A stretch of 64,000 nt of DNA from Tetradesmus obliquus (taxonomy: Eukaryota > Chlorophyta > Chlorophyceae > Sphaeropleales > Scenedesmaceae). The notes below the pieces were generated by a model that saw only the letters and a program-made list of their open reading frames with translations, did not search any database and had not been told where the DNA came from. The DNA lies in NCBI GenBank assembly GCA_030272155.1, contig CP126206.1, positions 620,001 to 684,000 on the forward strand. Reading direction: 5' to 3'. A program made the position numbers and the translations under genes. Below are positions 1 to 36,805 of the stretch, piece after piece (position 1 is the stretch's first letter; the number at the start of each line of letters is the position of its first letter).

Positions 1-599
1 CTGCATGGGCAGAACGCCAGTAGTTTGGATCGTGCACTTGTGATGGATGGTTTATATGCCTGGCACAGGTGCTGCTGCAGAAGCAAGCAGTTCTACATCC
101 TATTTCAAGTGCGGGCTGTGGCTGTTGCAGCATTCCAAAAGCGATATGCTTACACTGCCGGAACATGTGGCGATGAGGCATGCAGCCCATTTTACCCGTA
201 TGTGGCGGCTGGCTTGAGTGTTATTGCCTGTCAGGCCACACCAGCTGATGCGGCACCTGGGCTGCAGCAGTGATAACGCGCGTGGCCAAACGTTTGCCGC
301 TGTACTAGTTTGTGCGTTGCTGCCCAGCTGGTGTTTGTTGCATTTCGGCGCCGGGGCATTGCAGAGTTTCTTCTATCCCTCCCATCGTACTGCATTGTTC
401 GTGCTGCATTTCAGCAGCGTACCTGCCAGCGATGTTCCACCCTCAAATGCGCTGCAGAGTTTCCCCTCTCACACTGGTGCATCACAGCATCCCTCCTCTT
501 TGGTGTACCGCAGCGATCCTGCAGCAATCCTGCTCTCCCAAAACAGCGCGTGCTGCTGCAGGGCCGCCGGGCCCTTGGCGGCCTGCTGGCAGCGTAGCC

Positions 600-755
600 T
601 GCATGCTGCTGGTGGCCTGGCATATGCTGCTAGTGGCCTGGCATGTTGCTAGTGGCCTGGCATGTTGCTGGTTGCCTGGCATATGCTGCTGGTGGCCTGC
701 ATGCTGCTGGTGGCCCGGCATGCTGCTGATTGCCTGGCAATCTGCTGGTGCGCCG
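600..755. repeat. Degenerate ~20-bp tandem repeat
   Basis: About eight imperfect units of the type GTGGCCTGGCATGCTGCTG run head to tail, with single-base variation and some units slightly longer. Open frames across it are an artefact of the repeat. Confidence 0.8.
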
Positions 756-981
756 GCGAGCACACCATGTTCAAGGCTACTTATTGTTGGTGCTGGGCAT
801 GGAATCTTTGGCCCGGCATCTGTTATTTGACTACGTACGCATGGGAGGCGGTATGTTGGAGGACCTTCCTCAATTGGCGTTGAGCCTCTTGTCCTTGGAT
901 GCTATGACCTTTACATCAAAATTTGGTTATGCATGTTGGATGTGGGCGACTCCCTGCAATGTTTGTGTTTTGTTCACAAAC

Positions 982-1090
982 AACGTTTTGTGGGTACAAA
1001 GGCGGCCCCTCCGCCAGGTGGGCAACTTCCCTGCACAGTTTGTGCCACGTGCATGGGCAACGTTTTGTGGGTACAAGGGCCCCCTTCTGC
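982..1090. repeat. 77-bp spaced direct repeat
   Basis: The string AACGTTTTGTGGGTACAA occurs at about 982 and again at about 1059, with similar flanks (GCC...CTCCGCCAGG versus CC...CTTCTGCCAGG). This is one tandem duplication of about 77 bp. Confidence 0.75.
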
Positions 1091-3243
1091 CAGGCGCATG
1101 GTCCGGTGTGGGTGATCTCAATAGCTGCCCTGCTGCTGCATGCAATCAGCAGTGCTGCTGCTGTGGAGTCGTCGGCAGCATGCACGTTCCATCATTATGG
1201 CGTTTATGACGCAAGGGTGCGAGGCATGGCGTGCGAGCTTATGACACACTTTTTTGGAATGCTGCGCTCGTTGCATGACATGCGCACAGAACTACATACA
1301 GGCACAGCTGAATGTATTGCAACTCTGCTGCAGGATGCAAGCGTGGTGGGTGGACGGTTGGTGGCTACGTGACTTGGGGAGTCTGAGGTTTGTGGGTGCT
1401 GGTTGATGACTCATCGAGTGAGGCTTGGGCTTGTGTGAATGGATGCATGTGAAGGCTTCCCTGGTGAGCCTCACTTTGGTGATTACTGCAGCTGTCCTGT
1501 TATCAACAGTAGCACGTTGCTCTGGCCTGTTACATGGCTTCCTGACGACCATGCGCGTGCTGTGCATTGCTCTGGCAGTGTGGTGCCTGCACGGTTGGTG
1601 GCTACGTGCGGTTGGGTGAGTCTGTGCGCGTGTGCGTGTGCGTGTGCGTGCTGCTGCAGGCCTTGGCCATGAGGCGTGGTCACATGTATGCAATCGAAGA
1701 CTGTCCCAGTGATTTGAGTATCACAATGATTGCGGCGGTCCTGGAGATGCTGTCACAGCCTGTGTCATGGCATCGAGAACACGAGCCGGGAGAAGTGTGT
1801 TGCGTGGCGATTTGCATGCCACACATGCTGCCTAGCTTGACAGCTGCTGCAGCAGTCAGCCGCTGGTCTGCTGCCGCCACATGGCAGCTCCCACACACAT
1901 CTTTGCTGACTTCTATCCCTGATCCTGTGTTGTGTCCGGAGTGCTGTTACTTTGCCAACTTCCTCTGCGGATGAGCCTTTTGATCAGCCGGTGTGCTGTG
2001 TGTGCACACATGACGACAACTGCTGCAGCCGTTCGTGCCATCCTGCACACAGCCTCGTGCTGTGTTGCCAGGTGCTGCTTGGGATCCACAGCACAGGGCT
2101 TGGTGGCAGCTGCCCGTACACGGGTGGCTGGACACACCTGCCTCACCCCTAGTAGGCTTGAGTGTGCTACAATTGCTGCGCTACGTTTTGGGAGTGCTGC
2201 AGGGAAAGAAAATGAGCAGGCACCCAGAGCAAAGCCACCTTTGTGTGTGTGGCTCTGTTGAAGCCCTGGCGTGGCGCTGCTTGTGACAGCAGCAGCACTT
2301 GCTGCTCAGCGCTCCACCCAGGCATTGGCACGCCTTGCTGCATCACCCCTTGAGCACATGTTGACTTGCTGCAACGTATGCCATGTTCAGATGCTGGCTG
2401 TTCCATGCCGTGTGTTAGCTTGTGTTACATGCCTAGCCAATGCAGTGCTAGGCAGCATCACGCCAACCTCCGTGCTGGCTGTTGGTTGATGTGTATGCGC
2501 GTCTGCCGGCTGCTTTGCGCAGCACCGCACATAGCCACCTGTGCAAAGGTGCTGGGTTTTAGGCTGAGTCACACTGAGATAATACTGATGGAGGCCTGCA
2601 TGCTGGTTGCCAGCTTAACGGATGACAGCCTCTGCCACTGTGGTGCGTTTGTTTGCAAGTGTGCATGCCGTGTGGTGCTGCACTGCTGTCTCACACCTGC
2701 TGCCTCCGATGCAGCTTGCAATGGATGCACAGTCACCGCGCCAGCACCTGCCGACAGCTCTCAACATTGCACCGCTGTACGTAAGCACTGCACGAGCTTT
2801 CCTCGCGCAGCATCTGCGGCTTCGCTACGAGTGGGCATGCATAGGGTGTTGCTGGGTGTGATGCTGTGAGATGTTGTTAGTCCACCCTTCAGGTTGCATT
2901 CAATAACACAGCGCATGCATGCCATATGGCACCTGATAACACTGCTAGTATAAATCAGTGGCGTTATGTCAATGGCACGCAGCAGCACCAACAGTGGCAT
3001 TCCCTAGACCAGCTGTCTTCTGGGCATGCCAGCTGTTTGATTTTGACGGTGTGTTCACCACAACAACAGCCGCACATGCGCTGCCTCTGCTAGCGGATAG
3101 TGCTGTTTTGTGTCTTCTGAGCCCCTTGCTGGCCAGCAACGGCCTAGGGGTACCCTGAAGTTGACTGCCACTTTGGAGTTTGTTGCAATCGTGGCAGCAG
3201 TAACATTTACCGGCTAGTAACACTGCCGCTGGCGCCAGCCTGA

Positions 3244-3814
3244 AGGTCCCTAAACCCTAGACCGGAGGTTCAACATTTCCACCAAGGACGTACAGGTGTC
3301 AAGGCATGGCCTCGGCAGTGTGTTGAAGATACACTGTGGACTTCTCTGTCGCAATCAGAGAACGCGGCCGCCATGCACACACTGCACGTGGTAGGACTGC
3401 GAGATGAGAACAGCGCCATGCAATTTGAGTACATTGAGTACAGAAAGGCGGCTGTTGCAGCACACAGCAGCAGGCGCGTGTACAGGGGAGAGGTTGAACT
3501 TGCGCGCGAGCTTGCTGCACTGGATGCGCACAGCAACCACAGCAGTGCGGCACGGGTGCAGCAGCATGGCGGGGTGGTTGCTGGCACGGATGAGTCATCC
3601 GTTGGCAGTGCTGGCAGCGGTAATGGCAAGGGTCACAGTCAGCTTCAAGCCGCAGGCCCCATGGTGCTGGCCAGCAGTGGCAGGCAGGCGGCTGATGCGG
3701 CTCAGTGATGCAAGTGCATCTGCAGCAGCTGATGATGGCGAGGTGGTGAGCCCCACTGGCAGAGGCTTGTTTGATGTTGATGAGCTGCTGGCATGGAGCC
3801 AAAATAACATGTGA
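3244..3814 (+). CDS. Hypothetical protein, 3' end of an unrecognised gene
   Basis: One frame is open from after the TGA at 3241 to a stop at 3708; its first ATG is at 3373 (MHTLHVVGLRDEN...). It contains a charged, helix-like stretch (YRGEVELARELAALD) followed by a Gly/Ser-rich part. A second frame (+1) ends at 3814 with a plausible C-terminus (SPTGRGLFDVDELLAWSQ...). The two parts could be joined by a small intron I cannot place, or there may be a frameshift. Chlorophyte-type TGTAA polyadenylation signals follow at 3860-3864 and 3986-3990. I recognise no domain. It may be the last exon or exons of a longer gene lying to the left. Confidence 0.4.
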
Positions 3815-4963
3815 TGAGTTAAAGTACGAGGGATCATGGAGACCGCGGGGTGCTTGCCATGTAACTATCCGAAGGCTTCGTTTTGATTAGATCGGATGAA
3901 GCGTGTGCTTGCGCTGGGTGCCTTCCTTTGCACTGCAGCAGCCACATGTATTTCATGTGATGCGTGATCGGGGCAAATGGATGATTGTAACATCTGCGAG
4001 GCATACAGATACCGCGAATATTTGCTGTGGTGCTTGATGTGGCATGAGATTGGCTCTCAGAGGCTTCAGCAAAACTGTGCTGCAGGTCCAGCGCCTTTTG
4101 GTCACCGGCCAAATTGTCGACTCGCTGCAAGGTCCGACAGCTCCACAGCATTTTTGCTGCACATCGATTGCCTATTCGCGCCCTTGCTGACCCTGGCAGT
4201 GCCCCAATCGTTGGCGACATTTTGCCGGGCCGGGTCCTGCATGTTCACTGAAATTTATGTGGATGATGCTAGATCCGACATCTTTAAGCCGTAGTTATAG
4301 CGTTGAAACGTCCACTGTGGCAGCAAACTTGCTCTGACAGCGCCCTGGTGTCCAGCCAACTAAAAGGGCGAAACGTCCCGGCCCGGTATCTTGCAGAGTT
4401 CGCCATATTCTCAACTTGCAACAAATACAGTGCTTCAGCTATATTTGCAATAAATATCACATCAAATGGTGTTCCGCCAACATGTAGCCGGCACCTACCG
4501 GGATGGATTTGTCGGGTTGATTACCGTCCCTAAGTACGCTCGACGGCAACCTTTGAGGACGCTCGTGCACACTTGAACATTTCATGACTGTTTACTGAAG
4601 CATCTGTGTGGTTTTATGGAGCATTGGAGGCTTTTGCAGCGGGAATTAGGAGCGCATTAGCATGGTTTTGATCACCGTGAATTCCAATCGTTAGGCCACT
4701 GCTTCGACAAGGTCAGGCACGGGCTGTGCTTACAACGCAGGCCTCCAGCGGGCCGTAAATAGCACTTGATCAGACGAATCATAGCAATAAGGCTGGAACG
4801 GCATCGGATAGAATACCACAGCTCCGACAAATCAGCAGCCACTGCACTACCTTCGCGACGGCTTGATGCCAGCCCAAGGTGATTTGGGTGGATATTGCAG
4901 CTTACTTTGCAACCACTGTTGCTGTGAATGTGTGGTGAAGCTTGAGGACATGTGAATGCTCAC
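3815..4963. other. Intergenic region and SBP gene upstream/5' UTR
   Basis: No coding signal is seen. The stretch is less GC-rich than its neighbours, as expected of an intergenic or promoter region. It holds the TGTAA motifs at 3860 and 3986 that may end the upstream gene. The SBP promoter is presumably here, but I cannot identify a core element. Confidence 0.5.
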
Positions 4964-6653
4964 ATGGACTCCCGTGTTGACGGTCAGAGTACCGCGTCTC
5001 ACCCGAGCAGCGGCCGTCGCCAAGTAAAGCCATTGAATTGTTCACCGCATGCAGGTGTAATGAGCGGTGGTATCGGCTCGGCGGGCAGCGAGCGGCAGAG
5101 CCACAACAACATGAAGGCCCGCCTCTGCAAGGTGGTGGGCTGCTGCGTGGACCTGACTGCGCTGGGCAAGCCATACTGCCAAAAACGACGTGAGTGTAAG
5201 GGACTGGAAGCGGTGACTGCCTGCCCTGGCAGGACAGAGTATACTGTATGTTGCAACAGTTGGACAGCTTTCCAACTGCAGTTGCTGCAGCTGCAGCTGC
5301 AGCATACAACCTGCAGCATGCCGACCTGCCAATGCACCATGTGAATGCTTGGCTGTGCACAAGCTGTGAGCATATACAGCGGGTTATGCAGCTCTCTGTC
5401 ACCAGTGCACACAGCAAGCCATCTTGCTGCTGTGCAAAGCCGCGATCAAACCCTCTTGACGATCACAACCCTGCATTTGCAGCCGCATGCATAAGACATG
5501 TGTACGCTCTGACCAACAGCACTGCCCGCATTTGTCTCCGCAGGCGTGTGTCCAGAGCATTTGAAGGCGGATGCAGTGCAGTGCAAGGGAGCTGGTGCAC
5601 AGCTGTGGAGGTTCTGCCAGCAGGTACAGTGCTGATGCTCCAGCAGCCAGCATGATTGTTGCGCCGGGTCAGTTGACTGCGATCTGCCCCATGTGCTGAA
5701 AGTGAGATTGCATGCAAGCATTTACCATTGTCCTTTGTGTTACCGGCAAGTTTGGTACAAGTGCTGCTGGTGGCGCTGCTGGTGGTACGCCACAAGCACA
5801 CAGCTCCACTCACGATATCTAGTGATATCGAACAAAACGAGGTCAGTCCATTTAGTCCTGACCCGTGCATCTTGGGCCGCTGCTGCTGCTGCTGCGCTTG
5901 CAGTGTGGCAGGATGGAGCCACTGCAGTGTTTTGAAGGTGCCAACCGCAGCTGCAAGCAGGGCCTGGCAAGGCGGCGCGCCAAGAGTGCCAGCAAGCAGC
6001 AGGCGGTGGGCCAGAGGAGTGCCACAAGTTGCAGCTGTGCACAGCTGGCACAGGCTGCTGCTCAGCACGCTCTGCCGCACCACCACCACCACCAGCAGCA
6101 GCAGCAGCAGCAGATGAGCCAGATGTGGCCCTGGCAGCTGCAAGCAGGCTATGCACCGACCGAGGCAGTCACGCAGTGCGCAGTGCAGGCGCCTCAGAGC
6201 AGCCAGGGCAACGGCAGCGCTGCCAGCCTGTCTGGTGAGATGGGATGCAGCCTTAATGTTGAGGGCTGCGTGGGCGCATGTGACAGCCTTGACGGCTTGA
6301 CTGATGCAGAGCTGGAGGCAATGATTGAGCACGAGCTGTGCGCTGCAGCAGGTCTGCAGACTGGAGCAGCTGCGGTTGGAGGAGGCGACATAAGCTTTTT
6401 CGCAGCACATGCAGCAGCAGTGCCACCGATGGCCGCTCGGGCAGCAGCAGCAGCAGCAGCGGCAGCAGCAAGTGTCCCAGCCAGGGCTGCTGCTACTGCT
6501 GCACAGATTGCCAAGCTGCAGTCGCTGATGGCAGAGTATGCCGACTTGAGTGCTGCACTGCAGCAGCTGCAGCAGTTGCAGGAGCTGCAGCACGCGACTG
6601 GCGTGCTGCATCGGACTGATTCCGGCAGCGCCACAGCCAGCTTCTTCTGCTAA
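4964..6653 (+). CDS. SBP-box (SQUAMOSA promoter-binding-like) transcription factor
   Basis: Proposed exons are 4964-5189, 5544-5623 and 5904-6653, all introns GT-AG, giving 351 aa. The SBP domain spans about residues 55-130. Zinc site 1 is intact (C55, C60, C78, H81). Zinc site 2 has C100, C103 and C119, but the usual His (C-x3-H) is Glu107. A basic segment (KQGLARRRAKSASK) follows, as in the nuclear-localisation part of SBP domains. The rest is low complexity: His/Gln runs, poly-Ala, and a C-terminal Leu/Gln helix (LQQLQQLQELQ) that could dimerise. The domain is split between CQQ and C, and the reading phase is continuous across both introns. The first ATG in the open frame is 4964; 5060 is an alternative start. 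SBP proteins bind GTAC-core DNA (family knowledge). Target genes cannot be inferred here. Confidence 0.85.
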
Positions 6654-9600
6654 TGCTATGCTATTCATAGCGTCCTTCACATGTGTGCCTTTGAATGCAC
6701 GATGAGGAGCGAGAGGTATGTTGCGCTGGGGCCTTGGCATATACTTTTGGTGTCTGTGTTGTGCGATGTGTACGGCGATGACTTGCTGCTGGCTGCTGTG
6801 CCTGCAGGGTACGCATCAGCTGATGGACATGTGCACGCTGCAGCTTCGACAGTGAGCATCGTATAACTGGCAGCTTGCCAATGCTGGGCGCTGCCTGTGC
6901 GGCTTGCCTCAAGGCCAGCAAGGTTAGCCAAATTATTTCACATATAACACCTTGCGCATGCTGCGTAATGGCTGCCACAGGCGGTACTGCAACGTTGGTG
7001 TGCATGTAGATTTATTGTGGATTGCGGGGTCTCAATGAAGCCTAGCTAGGCAATGCCAGCGCACATCCAGGACATAGCTGGGGGCATTGAGGCCTTCAGA
7101 GTTGACTCAGTCTAGGTTTGCTATTGTGCCAGGGCAACTTGGCTGCCCGAGTGCGGCCGATTTTGTTGGACGTGTGCTGCTGCGATGATTGCACGCATGC
7201 TTGCTGCAGCGGCAGGATGTTCAGCGCTCTTTTCATGCGTGCAGAATAATGATGGCCACGGATTGACTAGTGCGGCATTGTTTCCTCTTGCGCTGTGGGG
7301 CAGCACCAGCTACGATGCATAAGATTTGCACCCCCGTCAAAGTGGCGTGGGGATGTGCTGGGTCAAGCGCTGCCCAGCAGTGTAGGAAGCAGGTGCTGAC
7401 AATGTGGTGATTGTCGCTTGCAAGCGACTGCAGTCAAAACTGCACACAAACGGCGCTTGCACGCAGTCTGTGTGCATGTGCATGTGCGTGTATGTGTCCT
7501 TGTGTGACTTTAGGTGTGTGCGCATTCACCATGGTCTGGCTGTCTGCCCTGATACAAAGCAGCCGTTGCTCAGCAGTGTGTGCAGTCTTTGCAGCATATG
7601 GCATGCGCAGGCTGTTGATCAAGGCGATGCTGTGCTGAGTCATAGTATTGCTGGATGAAGTGCTGCAACTGAATGTCGCTGGATGCATGCGGGTGTGTCC
7701 AGCCTCATGCTCCCTGGGCCAGAAGGCTGAAACTGTAGCTTGGATCAACGCAGTTGTATGGCATGCTGCACACTGACACACACGGCGAGCAGAGATGACA
7801 CATGATGCTGCTCTTGTGTTCAATACACTGCAACGTGTCCATGTGCACACTGCTCTGCTTCTGCCTTTGTGTTGAGTACACGGCACCGGCTGCTCTGCAT
7901 GTGTCGGTTGTGCTTTCAGCAGTATCGGCCTTCACCTATGTTGCTTGTGGGTTTCTTGAGCACTACTGTCACTGCGCGCGTGGCTGCGGCATCTCTTGCG
8001 ATCTGTGGGATAATCATGCGAGCTGGGCATCTCTTGCGATCTGGGGGTTGATCATGCGAGCTGATAGCGTGCAATTGCGTTGTCTTTCTTGCGCAGGTGT
8101 GGCACCAGAGGTGGCATTACTTGTGTGCCATCGCCACGTTGCAGAGCGAGGAGAACGCTATGCCGCCGCGGGCATGTCGAGTCTTTGATGCATTTATTTC
8201 AGGCACTGCCAAGTCAATTGCTTGTGGTGTCACCTATGGCTCAGCACGTGGCATTAATCTGGCTGTTGGCATCCAGCCAATATTGTGCTGAAATTTTAGC
8301 CTATTTGAGGAGTTGCTTACGGGTGTCACCCAGTAGCATCACCTTTTGTCTCTTGTGTTTGTTACAAACCTGCTAGTATTACTTTAGAGGCAATGCGTTG
8401 GTGATTTTCTTGTGCAATCCCCCATAGATCACCACTGTTTGTAGCAGTTGATGAATTGCTGGTTTTGCATTTGAGCACTGCTTTTTGGATGATGTCTTTG
8501 AGTTGTGTTCTGATGTTGTTTATTTGCGCTGTCTTCTCTGCTTGTGTGTCGTTTTGCCTGTGCGATCGGTGTGTTTGTGCCTAAAAGTTTGAGCAATATG
8601 TCCTGCCAAATGTTTCGTGTAGGTCACTCATGCGAGCTGCAGTGTGTCATGGCATACTCATTATAAATCAGGGTTGCACCAGGGGCAGTTGCAACAGTAT
8701 GCACCTGCCACCTTGTGAGCGCATTGGCTCAGCATCTCTATGTTCTCTTATGGTCTGACAAGGACCTCATATCAGCTGGAATTATCCACCTCTAATATGG
8801 TGTAGCCGTCCTGCAAGCATCCAGCATAATTCGCCTTGATTACTCGGCTTCTGAGCGAAAAAGGACACGTGCAGCGGTGCCAGCACAAGGCCCCCCTCAC
8901 ACACTGGGCAGCAGTGCCACCACAAGGGCAGCCTGCCCACGGCTGTGAATCTGCCATCGTTCACTATAGATAGTTGCAGGTCAAAAATCAGGCAAGATGT
9001 GAAATAGTAAGTACTCACATGGCTAGAACGACGTCCTCTCACTGCTGCAGGCGGCTTGCTGGCATGCTGCAACCTCAAAGCACAGACAACTCATGATAAA
9101 GAACCTCACCAGCAGAGCGTTCCTTTCCGGTCGTTGGTGTCACATGCCAGGCCATCTACAGGATAACGCAAGATTTGGGCCTCGGCTGTCGCTGGTGGCA
9201 TTGCCAGCAGTAGTTGCTGCTGCTGCGCGGCACAGATAGCTAAATGTATCCACGTCAAGAAGCCAAAGTGACACCAACCAATATGATCATCATCATCATG
9301 TTACTCATCAAGCCATAGCATCAACGCCATCAACCAATATGATGGGGGCACTGTTGGTATGCCCCTGGTGGCACTGCAAATGCTGCCGCCATGCACATGC
9401 TCAGACAAGTCCAGCGTACCATGAGAGGACTTCAAGTCCTCTGCAGTGCAGAGTTGGACCGTGGGCAGGGGTACTAACCGGACATAGTTACATGTACATG
9501 TAACACACACCCACATGTGGGTCCTGGCACCACCTGAGATGCTTGCAGGACTGGCTGCACTGGCTGCACACACTTGCGCCGCTTCAGAGAACCAATTCCG

Positions 9601-10040
9601 TGCCACCAGACACCGGCTATACACCAACCACTTCTTAATCAACACGTACAACCGCATCAGGCACGCGCAATCCCGGCTTGCAGCGACACGCTATGCAATT
9701 TGCATGTTACATCTGGAAGCATGCAAACACACCAGCGACACATGGGGCGCAGGCATCATGATCATGATGACAGCAGCACAGCCAACACAATCCTAAACAC
9801 ATGTGTAAGGCATGTCAGAACAAACCCAGTAGAAGCCAACGTTTGCCAGAACTGAGCACAGGACTCACATTTACACGCATGCCGAACCCACACGCCATCT
9901 TCAGACTGCAGGTGACTCCCAACTGCTGCTGCATGCAGCACCAACATCCCCGTAACAGAACACTGCTAAGGGATTCTAGCTACCACGCAACGCAATTCAA
10001 GGTGCGCAGATTTGCATTTTTCACGCTAGACTGTCCATCT
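6654..10040. other. SBP 3' flank and largely unassigned intergenic DNA
   Basis: No gene is supported. I see no TGTAA near the SBP stop, so its 3' end is unplaced. At about 8098-8291 a plus-strand frame opens just after a good acceptor (TTTCTTGCGCAG) and reads WHQRWHYLCAIATLQ..., which has some coding look; I found no partner exons. A minus-strand frame at 8782-9078 is similar in quality. The part from about 8400 to 9500 is comparatively AT-rich. From 9800 to 10040 lies the ABCC 3' UTR side. Confidence 0.4.
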
Positions 10041-10045
10041 TTACA
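10041..10045 (-). terminator. Candidate polyadenylation signal of the ABCC gene
   Basis: TGTAA on the minus strand, the first one after the ABCC stop codon at 10125. UGUAA is the usual signal in chlorophyte nuclear genes. It implies a 3' UTR of about 0.1 kb. Confidence 0.55.
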
Positions 10046-10124
10046 ATCCTGCAGCTGCCACTTCACTCCTGCTACAGCAGCCCAACATCCCGCCAAGACA
10101 ACAATCTCATACCACTCGGCGCCC

Positions 10125-35343
<25,219 letters not shown>

Positions 35344-36805
35344 CGCCGTGATTGCCTGCCTGCAGCTCGCATGATGCTGTAGGACCAATAGACTGATAGG
35401 GTAGAACAGATGCTCTGCTTGCTGAGGTTGATCCACTTGCAAGGGGGCATGAGAGGTTAGTTCCGTTGTAGTGTGAGACAGTGGTCACACCGCCCTGGCC
35501 CTTGCGCAGATGTGCCCCTAGATAAGCTCGTTACAGATGTGTCACATGCAATCGTTGGTGGTGTAGTTGCTGATACGATCCATGCAGCGTTCTGCCGAAG
35601 CCAGCACAGGCTGCTCAGGCTCTCACTTTGACCATGCATGAGTGTGATCATGCTGGACCACTGGCTGCTCACCCACACGTGTACTGCACTGTCGCAGTAC
35701 ACATGTCACCAACACAGCTTCAAGATCTGTTGATTTGCTGACCAGCCTTCAGTGATCGTTGAGGTCACCAGAGGTGGCCTGTCACGGCCAAGCTTGCAAG
35801 GCACTGTTTTCATGAACACCAGTGCACTGCATGGCATGCAGTGACCACTCATCCATCAACACAAAGGATCACAGCGCGACCCTGGATAATAATTGACAAG
35901 TTATTGAATCCTAGGTCCAGTGGTGCGGTGATGTCTGACCTGGGGAAAGAGCCACTCCACACTTGGCAAGCGCCACGTTCATACAGGTAGCCTACTGAGT
36001 ACTGAGTGCACTTTGACCAAGGCCTGTATACACGTGGTAGTGCACTTTGACCTTTTCAGCAGACACCTTTCTGTTGAGGATTGATGGCAGCAATGCTCAG
36101 CTGACACAGTCTTTCCTGGAGAAAAACGGTTGGAGCTACTACCGCTTCTGTTGTGTTTGTGGAACGTTGCTCGTTTGCGTCTGCTCAGCAGTGCTCATGA
36201 TCAGGTGCTGAGGCACTGCCACGTCAGGTCCAAACCCTACTCATGCCATGGTGTATTGAAGCCCTCTAAGCCCTGCTTCAACAGTTCATGAGCTTTTGCT
36301 CAACATGTAACTTCGTTTATATCTCATCATGAAGCTTTTCCGTTGCCGGAGGTCAACCTGCAGGTCAGCCTTGGCTGTAGCGGCCTGATCTCGGCTGCAA
36401 CATGAAAGCAAACAGATGATTTCGCTTTAGGCGAACTGAGTCTATGTTGCATGAACGTCAGCGACTCCAAGGTACAGTCGCCTGTAGTCTACAGGCTGTA
36501 GATGGGCGTAGAAACGCGAACACAGTCACTGTCCATACGACTTCAGGAGCTCTCCCCAGCCGGTTCAGTCCGTGGCTTGCTCGTGCTGAGATACAGTCAT
36601 CTGGCACAGTTCGAGACTTGCCAGATGTTCGCTGGCCTTCATTCGATCTCGACCAGCTGCTGGTAAATTGCTCCGGCCTGCTCACAGCAGGCCATGCGCT
36701 TGGCGTGGAAACGAATCTTTTTACTTTGCAACATAAGTTTCATTCAAACGGTCAGTGTCACAGCGTCGATCGTCTTCCCCTACGTGGTGTTGCTGGGCAG
36801 CAGAC
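35344..36805. promoter_or_regulatory. Shared divergent upstream region of ABCC and OSCA-like genes
   Basis: About 1.46 kb separates the two proposed start codons, which point away from each other. The stretch is poorer in CAG repeats than the genes and lacks good coding frames; the plus-strand open frame at 36444-37019 overlaps the channel 5' UTR and first intron and is not supported. I see no convincing core-promoter motif. Co-regulation of transporter and channel is possible but only inferred from the arrangement. Confidence 0.5.

Larger units (their letters stand above)
1..3243. other. No supportable gene; repeat-rich region
   Basis: I find no reading frame with coding character joined by plausible splice sites. 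The sequence is dominated by degenerate direct repeats (itemised below for 600-755 and 982-1090). A GGTTGGTGGCTACGTG motif recurs near 1354 and 1589, the second copy followed by a GTGCGT run. It could be intron or 3' UTR of a gene entering from the left, or intergenic DNA. Confidence 0.5.

Noticed and set aside
3030..3158. HAD-phosphatase-like motif (FDFDGV) in a plus-strand frame
   Set aside because: The frame ends about 40 codons later, with no other HAD motifs and no supporting exons; judged a chance match.
5463..6740. 425-aa minus-strand ORF over the SBP gene
   Set aside because: Antisense to exon 3 and introns of a well-supported SBP gene; its Leu/Cys-rich runs are the reverse complement of CAG repeats.
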